Positions 9,304 through 19,435 of a stretch of 64,000 nucleotides of DNA are shown here, piece after piece. The position numbers and the translations under genes were made by a program. The stretch's first letter is position 1. Every line of letters starts with the position of its first letter. The stretch comes from Saccharomyces uvarum (taxonomy: Eukaryota > Ascomycota > Saccharomycetes > Saccharomycetales > Saccharomycetaceae), in the NCBI GenBank assembly GCA_947243795.1, contig OX365937.1, positions 124,001-188,000 of the forward strand. The letters are read 5' to 3'. A model generated the notes under the pieces. It worked only from the letters and a program-made list of their open reading frames with translations, had not been told where the DNA came from and searched no databases.

Positions 9304-10605
9304 TTACAAGACATGTTCAGAATTCTGGCCTTGCACCTCTTTTAGAAAGTGTTTGCCGCTGCCATTTTTCCACCACCTCATCAAACAACTGTGGGGCTCT
9401 ATGTCTATGACGCTGTCGTCATTACTTTTGCATCTACAACGCTGGTCGAGCCTAACTCCGTGGGATGCCGGACAGGTACCGAATGGTGAGTGGAAATAGC
9501 CGAGTTCATCAAAATGAATGATTTCGTCTGGTCTTAGCAATAGGGACACGCCGATTGAATGCACGGGAGCGTCCCCCCATCTCTCGTAATAAAATCCACC
9601 CTTGGAGTCCAATATTTCGAAAAAGGTCTTGTATTCGTCACTTCTGAAAAAATTCAAGTCACCGATTTCGAAATTTGACCAAAAATGACACAAATTGTAA
9701 TTGGAGTTTGAATCAATAATGGGATAATACTTCCCTACTAACTCTGAATCGGTCAAAAACGCATAAGCGCTGTCCTCTTTACTCAGGATTCTTCCTTCAT
9801 TCGTCTCCAAATACTCCTCCACGGTGTCCCATAAAGTCGGTATGGTTTCTTCGTATTCATATAACGAAATGACAAACCCGTATTTTTTGCCTTTCAATCT
9901 CATGACCTTGAATGGGTCATACGGGAAATCGCAATAGTACTCGACATTAGGTTCCACTCTAAAGTAATAATCGTAGTTGTCCAATATCGACTGTCTGAAG
10001 AAAAACCCAGAATTGAACCGACACATGTTTCTATACGACTTGGATCCACCATATAGGACACCATCTGTCTCCATCTCGAGTAGTCTAGCTTCAAACAATG
10101 TTTCATTAATCCATTGTGGTCGGTTCCAATCCTCAGGCGGTATTAAGGCGTACTGCGCCTTCCCACTTGCCATGGCTGTAGTGGCTTCAATGAATTCTTG
10201 GTCAAAGGGAACGTCATTTAGAAACGTCCAATCGTAATGATATTTTTTATTGAATCTATCTTCTAAAGATCTCATGGAATCTAAAGCGCCTTCTAATTCT
10301 GAGTTTCTCACTAACATCAATATCGTTGCATTTTCCCTCTGATAAAAGCAACCAGATTCATCTTCTCTTCTATAATCTAAAGTGTAATCCTCATAACTAT
10401 TCCGAGACAGTTTTAGATCCGGGAAGTAGTTTCTTCTTCGGCTTAAGTCATATTGCTTTTTTGCCCTTTGGGAAAGATAAGTATATGAAATATCAATGTT
10501 TTGGCTTTTACGTATGAGGAATATCTCATTAAAAAAAATATAGATCAAAAAAGTCCATAGTGGTAAAAATATACCAAGGATATAAAGAGAGCCTCTATTT
10601 GCCAT
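9304..10605 (-). CDS. YUR1: Yur1, KTR-family alpha-1,2-mannosyltransferase
   Basis: The product has 433 residues (428 in S. cerevisiae). It belongs to glycosyltransferase family 15 and adds mannose to N-linked glycans in the Golgi. The layout is type II: a short cytosolic tail, one membrane anchor at about 7-27, a short stem, then the lumenal catalytic domain from about 85. Family signatures include YYCDFPYDPF and CHFWSNFEIGDLNFFRSDEY; the latter contains the glutamate regarded as catalytic. Three genes in a row (YUR1, TIF2, GLG2) share the minus strand but are separate units with their own promoters. Confidence 0.95.
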   Translation of the reverse strand: MANRGSLYILGIFLPLWTFLIYIFFNEIFLIRKSQNIDISYTYLSQRAKKQYDLSRRRNYFPDLKLSRNSYEDYTLDYRREDESGCFYQRENATILMLVRNSELEGALDSMRSLEDRFNKKYHYDWTFLNDVPFDQEFIEATTAMASGKAQYALIPPEDWNRPQWINETLFEARLLEMETDGVLYGGSKSYRNMCRFNSGFFFRQSILDNYDYYFRVEPNVEYYCDFPYDPFKVMRLKGKKYGFVISLYEYEETIPTLWDTVEEYLETNEGRILSKEDSAYAFLTDSELVGKYYPIIDSNSNYNLCHFWSNFEIGDLNFFRSDEYKTFFEILDSKGGFYYERWGDAPVHSIGVSLLLRPDEIIHFDELGYFHSPFGTCPASHGVRLDQRCRCKSNDDSVIDIEPHSCLMRWWKNGSGKHFLKEVQGQNSEHVL

Positions 10606-11104
10606 TTATCGGTTAAATCGTATACTTTTTTTGTTTTTAATAACGGCCTCCAAGCATTGGACTTTGCGTGGTGTGAATATGTAATGTGAAATTACTTCTG
10701 TAAGCAGGAAGTGGAGAGGTACAATGGCGCTTTTATTCTTTTCCTTCACTATAAATGACGAGGATCGTTAAATTTTTGAAAGTGGACAACAAGGAAAATG
10801 AATGTTCTCTCTTTAAGAAAAGATAAAAAAGTCGGACATATAATATTAATTATCTATGTAGTGTTTGGAAATTAATAAAGTATACATTTAAGCGAATTTT
10901 CAACCCAAAATCGTATAAATAATCAGAGAAAATTATTTAGTTATTGTACATATTATATATTTAAATATCTATTATGACAAGTCCCTAACAAAAAGACAAT
11001 AAAAGGACAAATCAATAATAAAGAAAAAATATGGGCAAAATAAAATCATATAAGGGAACAAGAAAAGAGGATAAGTTAGTATATAGAATATCTTTTCTTG
11101 AAAA
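10606..11104. other. Intergenic region TIF2 3' end - YUR1 promoter
   Basis: This 499-bp AT-rich stretch separates the TIF2 stop from the YUR1 start. It holds the TIF2 3' UTR and YUR1 promoter. No gene or strong motif is seen. Confidence 0.4.
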
Positions 11105-12295
11105 TCAGTTCAACAAAGTAGCAATGTCGGATGGCAATTCTTCGATTTGGGTGGAGTAGAACTTTTCTATTTCTCTCATAGCACCAACATCTTCGTTGGT
11201 AACGAAGTTGATGGCAACACCCTTTCTACCGAAACGACCACCTCTACCGATTCTGTGAATATAGTTTTCCTTGTTGGATGGCAAATCGTAGTTGATAACC
11301 AAAGAAACTTGTTGGACATCGATACCTCTGGCCAATAAATCAGTGGAGATCAAGATTCTGGAAGAACCACTTCTGAATTCCTTCATAATGGTGTCTCTTT
11401 CTTGTTGTGGTAAATCAGAGTAGATGGCGGAAACAGTGAATTTGTCGTCTCTCAATTTGGTGGTCAATTCTTCGACCTTTCTTCTGGTGTTACAGAAGAT
11501 AACGGCTTGGGTAACGGAGATGGAATCGTACAAATCGGTCAAACATTCGTATTTGAAGTCTTCTTCTTCAACGTTAACGTAGAATTGCTTGATACCTTCC
11601 AAAGTCAATTCATCCTTCTTAACCAAAATTCTAACTGGGTTTCTCATGAACTTGGTGGTAACTTCCAAGACGTCATTTGGCATGGTAGCAGACAAAAGAA
11701 CAACTTGAGTAGTTGGTGGTAGCAATGTGAAAATTTGGTAGATTTGTTCCTTGAAACCAGAAGACAACATTTCATCGGCTTCATCTAAGATGAACATCTT
11801 GATCTTGTCAGTTCTGAATCTACGTCTTTGGATGTTGTCGAAAACACGACCTGGGGTACCGACAACGATTTGAGCGTCTTTCAAACCTTCAGCATCTTCA
11901 ACAAAAGAAGTACCACCGATACAAGCGTGAACCTTGATGTCCATGTGGAAAGCCAAAGCCATGACGACTTTTTGGATTTGTAGAGCCAATTCTCTGGTTG
12001 GAGCCAACATCAAAGCTTGAGGAGCCTTGACAGAGGTGTCGATTCTTTGCAAAGCAGCAACAGAGAAAGTACCGGTCTTACCAGTACCAGATTGAGCTTG
12101 AGCCAAAACATCGTGACCTTCAATAATAGGCATAATGGCACGTTGTTGAATGGCAGATGGTTCTTCGAAACCGTAACCGAAAACACCTCTCAACAAGTTT
12201 TCGTCCAATTCCATATCATCGAACTTGTAGACAACTTTGTCATAGTTGGTTAGACTGATTTGGGAGTCTTCAATTTCAGTAATACCTTCAGACAT
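11105..12295 (-). CDS. TIF2: eIF4A, DEAD-box translation initiation helicase
   Basis: The product has 396 residues, one more than S. cerevisiae Tif1/Tif2 (an extra residue near position 14). eIF4A unwinds mRNA leaders as part of eIF4F. All helicase motifs are present: Q motif [17 protein letters not shown] (67-74), PTRELA, DEAD, SAT, and [12 protein letters not shown] chose the ATG at 12293-12295 because it matches the family N-terminus; the frame stays open about 62 codons upstream, but that stretch is T-rich promoter sequence. Codon use is strongly biased to the preferred set, fitting a very abundant protein. In S. cerevisiae a near-identical paralog (TIF1) lies on another chromosome; position here identifies TIF2. 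Confidence 0.97.
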   Translation of the reverse strand: MSEGITEIEDSQISLTNYDKVVYKFDDMELDENLLRGVFGYGFEEPSAIQQRAIMPIIEGHDVLAQAQSGTGKTGTFSVAALQRIDTSVKAPQALMLAPTRELALQIQKVVMALAFHMDIKVHACIGGTSFVEDAEGLKDAQIVVGTPGRVFDNIQRRRFRTDKIKMFILDEADEMLSSGFKEQIYQIFTLLPPTTQVVLLSATMPNDVLEVTTKFMRNPVRILVKKDELTLEGIKQFYVNVEEEDFKYECLTDLYDSISVTQAVIFCNTRRKVEELTTKLRDDKFTVSAIYSDLPQQERDTIMKEFRSGSSRILISTDLLARGIDVQQVSLVINYDLPSNKENYIHRIGRGGRFGRKGVAINFVTNEDVGAMREIEKFYSTQIEELPSDIATLLN

Positions 12296-12586
12296 ATTGT
12301 AATGACTAATTATTAGTTTCTTATACACGCTAGTCTTCTGTTTAACGGGCCTTTTTTTCTTCTCTGATATACAGTATGATCTGCTCTTTTCCTCTCCTTG
12401 AGATGGGATTTCTCTTATATATGTTGCTGAAAAAAAATAAAAAAAATTTCGGGAAAAAAAGTAAAAGGTACGCAAACCCAACGAATTGACCCGGCCTTAT
12501 TACATTCGTGCAGCGTGACGATGATCTAGCTAATATACTGTGTAAAGAGGATCTATGGAATATTTAATAGCTAAGGAGCAACAGAA

Positions 12587-13729
12587 TTAGATATCGGACT
12601 CTGGGAACGCTCTCTGGACATGGCGCAAATAGTCCGTATTCTCCCACTCAAACTTGAAGGCGCTTTGAGGATCAGAGGTTGGCACTTCTTGATCGTGTTC
12701 TTGTATAGCTGTATTTGGGGCAGCATTAATACCTACCTGCGCTACATCAGGACTAACCTGCGTTTGTTTCTCCCCTGAGTTTTGCCTTAGCAGCGTGTCG
12801 AGGCAGGGAGACTCGTGATGGAAGTCTGTTTCCGTTTCGAGATTGCCGAGTTGCAAGCGTGTGAAATAATTGCTTAAGTGGTGTTCGTTGTGTAAATTTC
12901 TCTGCGTATCCCTCCATAATTGGTAATAACGGTCCTCGTGATTGGACGCATTATGTGACCAGGGTTTAAACGTTCCGATGAAGTGAACTAGGTTGATATG
13001 CTGTTGGAAAAAACTCATCGCGGGCGAGGACTGGTATCCGTAATTGGGCATTGTTACGTTATAGATGAACGGAAGTCGTATCCACTCCATAAGTGGTGAT
13101 ATCTTGTGCAAGATCTCCTTGCTGTAATTACAAGCGGGGTTGAAAAATTGATTGAAGATACCTTGATCAGCTCCATCAATCGATACAGTCTTGACCAAAA
13201 AATCCTGCAAGCTCTTCGCCATTTCCAAATCGGGAATTAGCAGTAAGACACCGGTATTAAACATATCCGGCCATCCGATATCAGGAACAGCGGCGATCTG
13301 GAACCTCGTTTGTTTAGGATATAACTGTAGAATTTTAAAAAACTCCTTATTCAATGGTAAAGTATCCGCATCCAAAAACAACACCTGATCGAACTGCACC
13401 AGGTCCCATAACCTGGCTTTTAGTAAAGTAAAAGACAGCTCGGGCCTTCTCAACAAGTCAAGATTTGCCTTGTTATTTTCTACACTCTTCGCTTGATCCT
13501 CTAACGGATCGATGATAATGATTTCCCTGAAGAGACTTCTTATCAAAACTATTTCCTGGGGGCTAAATTCATCTTCGAACAACGCCCTTGCAACCAATAG
13601 ACATACAGTTATATCGTCCTCTACTACAGTCTGGTTCAAGAGTCTTTGTAATTGGTACGCTAAAGTCAAGGCACCAGGTAAATACCCCCGTGAATATAAT
13701 AACGTGCAAATGGCAACTTTCCTAGTCAT
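12587..13729 (-). CDS. GLG2: Glg2, self-glucosylating glycogen initiator (glycogenin)
   Basis: The 380-residue product has the S. cerevisiae length. Glycogenin attaches the first glucose units from UDP-glucose to its own tyrosines to prime glycogen synthesis. It is family GT8: the N-terminal strand VAICTLLYSRGYLPGALTLA, the metal-binding DxD within VLFLDADTLPL (Asp120 and Asp122), the GADQG-type motif (DGADQGIFNQFF), and HFIGTFKPW are all visible. The C-terminal third is more variable and would carry acceptor tyrosines and the glycogen-synthase contact (conserved tail near YLRHVQRAFPESD). S. cerevisiae has a paralog, GLG1, elsewhere. Confidence 0.95.
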   Translation of the reverse strand: MTRKVAICTLLYSRGYLPGALTLAYQLQRLLNQTVVEDDITVCLLVARALFEDEFSPQEIVLIRSLFREIIIIDPLEDQAKSVENNKANLDLLRRPELSFTLLKARLWDLVQFDQVLFLDADTLPLNKEFFKILQLYPKQTRFQIAAVPDIGWPDMFNTGVLLLIPDLEMAKSLQDFLVKTVSIDGADQGIFNQFFNPACNYSKEILHKISPLMEWIRLPFIYNVTMPNYGYQSSPAMSFFQQHINLVHFIGTFKPWSHNASNHEDRYYQLWRDTQRNLHNEHHLSNYFTRLQLGNLETETDFHHESPCLDTLLRQNSGEKQTQVSPDVAQVGINAAPNTAIQEHDQEVPTSDPQSAFKFEWENTDYLRHVQRAFPESDI

Positions 13730-14149
13730 GGATTCTAAACTGATCTTGATACTGTCGAGTGCTAAAAACGGCGTACTATACCAGTGGGCATGTTTTGAGG
13801 ATGAATGCGCTTATCCCTGATCAGATCCCCTTGTCTTTATATGTCATACAAAATGTAAACAAAACCCTTAACTACTAACGCGCGGCGACGAATCAATTTC
13901 ATTTTGTTTGGGAAGGGCAACATTACAAGGATAACAAAAGGGAAATCTAGGAAAGCGCATCAATGAAGCAGCCTTATATCTTTTCGTCCTGGCTTCTTTT
14001 CTTTTTTTAATGTTATTTGTTTTTGTAGTTGTTGCATGTACGTAAGGTTATATCTAAATTAAATATTGACAATATAATAGAAATAAAATCCAAGAAAAGA
14101 AAAACGTTAAAAAAACGGCTTTTCCCCTCCTTGCTATTTAATTATCTTC
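13730..14149. other. Intergenic region RPS21B 3' end - GLG2 promoter
   Basis: This 420-bp stretch holds the GLG2 promoter and the RPS21B 3' end. It is T/A-rich with no gene. The frame reading in from the left is antisense to GLG2. Confidence 0.4.
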
Positions 14150-14876
14150 TTAACGGGAGTAAGCCCAGACGTTCTTCAACAAACCATCGTTTTGAGCCAA
14201 ACGGTTCAAAGAGTCATCAGATTCACCTCTGGATCTGACGTAACCGGATAAAGCGTAGGTGACGTATTCGCCTGGGATGGCACGGCCTTCTTCGTCAACT
14301 TTAGCAACGTTGATTTGAACAGAAGCGTGGTCATCGGCTTTGATGATTCTGTTGGTAGCAGAACACTTTCTTGGAACGTATAGTTCGACCTAGTGAAAAG
14401 AGAAAAAAAAATGGGATGTTAGTATATTATGCTCTTATTTTTGCAGATTATCTGGCATATGGAAAGAGAAAGAATTTGAGATTATCTTTACAGGGTTTAC
14501 CGTGTCACGCTAATATAGGATTCCTCTGTTTTTCAGCGTATTAAGATGTTCTTTTTCCCTTTATCGCATTGTCTAAGAAATAAAGACGAATCTTCCATTC
14601 ATATACTGGGGTTGGGGAATTACGCAATTTGTCGTTGCAAATGGGTTATTTGACAATTTATCCTGAAAGTGACAACTTTTAGCCTAAGCCCAATATATTT
14701 CATGCGTGGGTCATCTCTCATCTCCTACTGTTTTGTATATTGGACTTATTGGACTCTTGTTTAATTTCTGAGTTCTTTCTTCTGCGAGATCTCTCTTTCT
14801 TCTTCTCCATTTTTTACCATTGTGCGCCATCAGTTGTTAAAGTTTTACGTACTAATTGACCCTTATCGTTTTCCAT
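14150..14876 (-). CDS. RPS21B: Ribosomal protein eS21, spliced gene (RPS21B)
   Basis: The coding sequence is in two exons: exon 1 at 14853-14876 (MENDKGQL) and exon 2 at 14150-14389 (VELYVPRKC to NVWAYSR). Joined they give 87 residues, the S. cerevisiae length. eS21 is a small-subunit ribosomal protein needed for late 18S rRNA maturation. The intron is 14390-14852 (463 nt), with 5' splice site GTACGT, branch site TACTAAC (plus-strand GTTAGTA at 14418-14424) and 3' splice site TAG, 28 nt after the branch site. GTACGT is a less common variant of GTATGT. A Rap1-like site lies 325 bp upstream of the ATG, as is usual for ribosomal protein genes. Confidence 0.97.
14390..14852 (-). other. Spliceosomal intron of RPS21B
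   Basis: The intron has GTACGT at the donor, an exact TACTAAC branch sequence and an AG acceptor, 463 nt in all. The long donor-to-branch distance is typical of yeast ribosomal protein introns. I see no snoRNA box C/D pair inside it. Confidence 0.95.
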
Positions 14877-15200
14877 CTTGGTTTATTGATATTCGTTTAT
14901 GCTTTTATCGAATTCTAGGCTAAAAATCCCCCTTTTGAAATTACATCGAATATGTAGCGATGGCAAGAATTTCAATCCTATGACCTTTAACTACTAGATC
15001 TTACTAAGGATCCCCCTCCAACGGTCTCACTACCGAGCTACTATGGTCCGCACTACGGCCCCCACCACCACAGAGGCCTCATGGAAAGTTTCTACCGAGG
15101 GAGTGCTTGCTAACTGGGTCGCCTTGTCTTCTGTCCAAACCGCGCTAAGTTTTGCTGCACTACCAAAAAACACATTGCCTGGATGTCTGGATGTACAAAG

Positions 15201-15211
15201 TGCACGGGTGT
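15201..15211 (-). promoter_or_regulatory. Rap1-like site upstream of RPS21B
   Basis: Read on the minus strand the site is ACACCCGTGCA, a close match to the Rap1 consensus, about 325 bp upstream of the RPS21B ATG. Rap1 recruits Fhl1/Ifh1 at ribosomal protein genes. The GC-rich block 14996-15210 and T-rich tracts nearer the gene complete a typical layout. On the other side, a Cbf1-type CATGTGAC lies at 15562-15569 before LCB3. No additional gene is seen in 14877-15749. Confidence 0.6.
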
Positions 15212-15749
15212 AACATATTTATGTCTTGAATTGTTTCGAGAGGGCTTCAGTCTAATTCTCCATGTTTTCTTTTATCGTTCTGAAGTTTCCGTTCCATTCA
15301 ATCTTTGTTTGTGATTTCGAAGGCTAGTCTCGGGACTGCATTGCTGCTGACCTTGTTGGTGCGGGTATATCTCGACCTCTGCGCGTTACCATGGCAACAA
15401 CATACATGAAAGTCAAGATGGAACACTTTGATCTCGCACCGTCGATATCGAATACACGCGCCATTTAGGATACGTTTCGTACATTGAGAGTACGGGATTG
15501 GGATGGTGGTGTTAAAGTCAAGTTTTTTCTTTTGGCCTTGTGGCGGACCTAATGTTTTTATCATGTGACCCAGATATGCTTGGCTTTTTTGTTTTTGCCC
15601 TGGAATTAGCGCTAACGTTGCTATCTGCATTAAAAGAGCCCTGAGAAAAACTAAAAAGCAAGTAAATGTGTTTGTTTAGATATGTACTCATAAAGGAGAA
15701 GTCTCTATAAACCAGAGCAGTGGACAAAAGGCTTTTGTATGAATGAAAA

Positions 15750-16979
15750 ATGGTAGACGGATTGAACTCTTCAAACATCAGGAAGAGGGCGAGGACGCTT
15801 TCCAACCCTAATGACTTCCAGGAGCCCAATTACTTGTTGGACCCCGGTAATCATCCCTCAGAACATTTTCGAACTCGGATGTCCAAATTCCGGTTCGCTA
15901 TGAGGGAGAAGCTGCTAGTTTTCACCAACAATCAATCATTGACACTAAGCCGCTGGCAGAAGAACTATCGTTGCGCGTTCAACGATCTATACTTCACTTA
16001 CACATCTTTAATGGGATCGCACACGTTCTATGTCCTGTGTTTGCCTATACCCGTATGGTTTGGGTATTTTGAGACTACCAAAGACATGGTCTATATTTTG
16101 GGGTACTCCATCTATTTGAGTGGTTTTTTCAAGGACTACTGGTGTTTGCCCCGGCCTAGGGCACCACCACTGCATCGGATCACCTTAAGTGAGTACACGA
16201 CCAAGGAGTACGGTGCGCCAAGTTCACACACGGCGAACGCTACAGGGGTGAGTCTTTTATTTCTGTATAACATATGGGGGGCGGAAGCGTGTCCCGTCAT
16301 GGTACGGTTGATGTTGACGTGTTTGGTTGTGTTTTACTACATGACTTTGGTGTTTGGGAGAATATACTGTGGCATGCATGGACTATTGGACTTGGCAAGC
16401 GGCGGAGTCATTGGCATAGTGTGTTTCCTAGTCAGGATGTACTTCAAGTGCGGCTTCTCGAACCTGCAAATCGAAGCGTACTGGTGGTTCCCCGTGTTCA
16501 GTGTTGGATGGGGCCTTATTCTTTTATTTGAGCACGTGAGACCCATAGATGAGTGCCCTTGTTTCCAAGACAGCGTTGCGTTCATGGGTGTTGTGTCGGG
16601 CATTGAATGCTGCGATTGGATGGGCAAGAGGTTCGGGTTCACAACGGTGTACAACTTGCAGCCCAACTGTGGGTGGCAACAGACCCTTGCCAGGTTACTG
16701 GTGGGCTTAGCGTCCGTTGTCGTTTGGAAGGACCTCATCAGCAAGCCGCTGGTGTACACTCTGCTAATTAAGGGTATGCGTCTGAAAGACGACAGAAACA
16801 TGGCGGCAAGGAGAAGACTAGAAGCCACGCGGAAAGAGGGGGGCAGCAAGTTCGAATGCCCGCTGTATATCGGAGAACCCCGGATCGACATAGTGGGACG
16901 GTTCATTATCTATGCGGGGATCCCAATCACCGTCGTGGTATTCAGTCCCGTCGCCTTTTCCCTTCTACATATAGCATGA
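15750..16979 (+). CDS. LCB3: Lcb3, sphingoid long-chain base 1-phosphate phosphatase
   Basis: The 409-residue product equals the S. cerevisiae length. Lcb3 removes phosphate from dihydrosphingosine and phytosphingosine 1-phosphates in the ER, which lets exogenous long-chain bases enter ceramide synthesis. The three PAP2/acid-phosphatase motifs are intact: KDYWCLPRP (128-136), PSSH (157-160) and [11 protein letters not shown] (204-214), carrying the catalytic histidines. Several membrane segments follow from about 85 to the C-terminus. The middle and C-terminal membrane parts differ from S. cerevisiae more than the catalytic loops do. LCB3 faces YJL133C-A tail to tail. Confidence 0.95.
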   Translation: MVDGLNSSNIRKRARTLSNPNDFQEPNYLLDPGNHPSEHFRTRMSKFRFAMREKLLVFTNNQSLTLSRWQKNYRCAFNDLYFTYTSLMGSHTFYVLCLPIPVWFGYFETTKDMVYILGYSIYLSGFFKDYWCLPRPRAPPLHRITLSEYTTKEYGAPSSHTANATGVSLLFLYNIWGAEACPVMVRLMLTCLVVFYYMTLVFGRIYCGMHGLLDLASGGVIGIVCFLVRMYFKCGFSNLQIEAYWWFPVFSVGWGLILLFEHVRPIDECPCFQDSVAFMGVVSGIECCDWMGKRFGFTTVYNLQPNCGWQQTLARLLVGLASVVVWKDLISKPLVYTLLIKGMRLKDDRNMAARRRLEATRKEGGSKFECPLYIGEPRIDIVGRFIIYAGIPITVVVFSPVAFSLLHIA

Positions 16980-17171
16980 AGAAGAAGTAAATAGATAGAA
17001 ATAAATGTATAAATGTATCCGTTTTTGTTATATACGTACTTTTTGAATATGTAACTAAAGTGTCGTGCAGTAAATAAGTGTTTTGTGTGTCATGCCAAGG
17101 GCCCGAAAGAAGAATAAGTGAAAGTCGTCATCATTAATAGAGTGCGGAAGAGGAGATATAGAGAACTACTC

Positions 17172-17396
17172 CTACAACTTGGGAGCGTGAGCCAAGTGTC
17201 TTCTGGTGGCCAACGAGGCGCTCAAGGGCCCGTACGTCTTGGCGTTCTCCCTGTACTCTTTGAACGACGTGAACGAGTTGCCGGGAGATCTCTTGAAGAC
17301 CGCGCTGGCAATGGCGCCGGCGGTTATTCTCGAGATGCTGGCGGAGGCAACGGAGGCGGAGGCGGCGGCGGCTAATCTGGTACTTTGAGCGATCAT
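17172..17396 (-). CDS. YJL133C-A: YJL133C-A, small mitochondrial protein
   Basis: The 74-residue product is very close to S. cerevisiae YJL133C-A, a mitochondrial protein of unknown role. The N-terminus is Ala/Ser-rich with isolated Arg (MIAQSTRLAAAASASVASAS), as in a presequence or a small hydrophobic anchor. The second half, KRSPGNSFTSFKEYRENAKT and onward to LATRRHLAHAPKL, is the part that stays unchanged between the species. Two other frames run across the same DNA; the conservation of the protein sequence marks this one as real. Confidence 0.92.
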   Translation of the reverse strand: MIAQSTRLAAAASASVASASISRITAGAIASAVFKRSPGNSFTSFKEYRENAKTYGPLSASLATRRHLAHAPKL

Positions 17397-17726
17397 CTTG
17401 TACGTGTGTATGCGGTGTTAAGCGTATGGTTTCCGGTTAAATTGTCGAAAGAACAAACACTCTTTACCACTCAAAGTCCCACTCAACAGTCGCCACTATG
17501 GCTCCTGCTTTATATGCCTGAAAAGCCAGAGCGTTTGCATCTACCTACCTGGACGGTAGGTCACGCCTGCTGCTCTGTATCCGCCGGCAAAAAAATACGA
17601 GCCGGCGGGAAACGGGTCATGCCCGTCACTTCCATTCGTGGCTCTTATCTCCACGAGCAACCAAATTCGGAAAAGACATGACATCTCAGACATTTCCCTT
17701 CCGCCTTTTTCTTTCAATAGTGCATC

Positions 17727-17782
17727 CGCACCCGCACACCCTGCGCACCTTTATATCATGTGGTACGGTAGGCGCACGTGAC
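17727..17782 (+). promoter_or_regulatory. Aft1-like cores and Cbf1 site in the YJL133C-A/MRS3 divergent promoter
   Basis: Two YRCACCC cores (CGCACCC at 17727-17733 and CACACCC at 17735-17741) match the iron-regulator Aft1 core, and CACGTGAC at 17775-17782 fits Cbf1. They lie about 430 bp from the MRS3 ATG and 330-390 bp from YJL133C-A. Function is inferred. The rest of 17397-18174 shows long T tracts and no gene. Confidence 0.4.
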
Positions 17783-18174
17783 TGCTAGGGTTCCGTTTCA
17801 GGTCTATTCCTCATTTTTTAGGTGTAGCCTTATTCGTATCGTCTGTGACGATGGGGTCACTCCTCTTTTCTTTTTTCTTTTTCTTTTTTTTTAATTTTCA
17901 CCGTTTACTGTCACCATTATGCCTCGAGAAAACCGAGTATACGCTCACCTCAAATTGGATCACCTTCACATAACACTTATTGCGTTTCTTGCTACCGCGT
18001 ACCCTTCAATTGCTGTATAGCGGTTTGGTTCTTTGTTTTCTTCAACAATTTTTTTTTTAATTTTTTTCCCTTCCTTCAGGACAACAACCTTGGCTAGTTA
18101 AACACTATATTCATATCCATTCGTCGTTCCGAGTTTGGTGTAAATATATATGCTATAGAAGAGAGAATAACAAC

Positions 18175-19119
18175 ATGGTAGAGGACTCATCAAATAGCAA
18201 TGTAGAAAGGCCAATTCCGGCCATACCTATGGACTCGCCCGACTACGAAGCGTTGCCCTCCCATGCTCCGCTGTACCATCAGCTAATAGCGGGTGCTTTT
18301 GCCGGTATAATGGAACACTCGGTAATGTTCCCAATAGACGCCCTGAAGACGCGAATACAATCAACCAGCGGGAAGTCGCTGTCTACCAAGAATATGCTTT
18401 CGCAGATATCCCATATATCCACTTCAGAGGGGACCATGGCCCTGTGGAAGGGTGTCCAGTCTGTCATATTGGGTGCGGGGCCTGCCCATGCGGTTTACTT
18501 TGGGACGTACGAGTTCTGCAAGAAGAACCTGATCGACCCCAACGATACGCAAACACACCATCCTTTCAAGACGGCCATCAGTGGTGCCTGTGCCACAACG
18601 GCCTCGGACGCACTAATGAACCCATTCGATACGATAAAACAAAGAATCCAACTTAACACCTCCGCATCAGTATGGCAGACCACAAAGCAGATATACCAAT
18701 CTGAAGGTTTGGCAGCATTTTACTATTCTTACCCAACCACTTTAGTAATGAACATCCCATTCGCAGCATTTAATTTCGTCATTTATGAATCATCAACCAA
18801 ATTCCTGAACCCATCAAACGAGTACAATCCCTTAATACATTGTCTGTGCGGTAGTATCAGTGGATCCACGTGTGCGGCAATCACCACTCCCCTGGACTGC
18901 ATAAAGACAGTCTTGCAAATAAGGGGCAGTCAGACGGTGTCCTTGGAACTAATGAGAAAGGCAGATACTTTCGGTAAGGCGGCCGGCGCCATTTATCAAG
19001 TTTATGGCTGGAAGGGGTTTTGGAGAGGTTGGAAACCAAGGATTGTGGCAAACATGCCCGCTACCGCTATATCATGGACAGCTTATGAATGCGCAAAGCA
19101 TTTCCTAATGACCTGTTAG
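18175..19119 (+). CDS. MRS3: Mrs3, mitochondrial iron carrier
   Basis: The 314-residue product equals S. cerevisiae Mrs3, an inner-membrane carrier that moves ferrous iron into the matrix for heme and Fe-S cluster synthesis; MRS4 is its paralog elsewhere. Three tandem carrier repeats are visible, each with the PxDxxK-type signature: FPIDALKTRIQ, NPFDTIKQRIQ and TPLDCIKTVLQ. Six membrane helices are expected between about 33 and 305. The residues before 30 are hydrophilic and variable. The gene diverges from YJL133C-A across 778 bp. Confidence 0.96.
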   Translation: MVEDSSNSNVERPIPAIPMDSPDYEALPSHAPLYHQLIAGAFAGIMEHSVMFPIDALKTRIQSTSGKSLSTKNMLSQISHISTSEGTMALWKGVQSVILGAGPAHAVYFGTYEFCKKNLIDPNDTQTHHPFKTAISGACATTASDALMNPFDTIKQRIQLNTSASVWQTTKQIYQSEGLAAFYYSYPTTLVMNIPFAAFNFVIYESSTKFLNPSNEYNPLIHCLCGSISGSTCAAITTPLDCIKTVLQIRGSQTVSLELMRKADTFGKAAGAIYQVYGWKGFWRGWKPRIVANMPATAISWTAYECAKHFLMTC

Positions 19120-19435
19120 TTTCTTCTGCCTTATCATTCTTTTTTTGTTTTGCATCTATACAAAATCATGTGTATTATCATTTCTTATTTCCGTTTTATA
19201 TGTATATTTATATATCTAAGCAGAATATCCAATAGTGTCAATGTCGTGGGTGGTTATTCAAGGAAAAGTTTCATTTTTATTTTTTCTATTTATATATATG
19301 TTTAGGAAACCCAAAGGGTATTTCAAGCGTAAAGTTATTTGTTTATGTTTTTTGGCGCAACTATTTAAAAAAACAATAATTAAACCCTTGATTTTAAAAA
19401 CCAAAAGGAATTTAACTAAAAGGACAAACCTCAGT

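Noticed and set aside
12296-12481. 62-codon N-terminal extension of TIF2
   Set aside because: eIF4A starts at MSEGITE; the upstream stretch is T-rich promoter DNA that happens to stay open.
15298-15829. Frames in the RPS21B-LCB3 interval, including the place of dubious YJL135W
   Set aside because: They overlap the LCB3 start and promoter, and show no conserved protein pattern.
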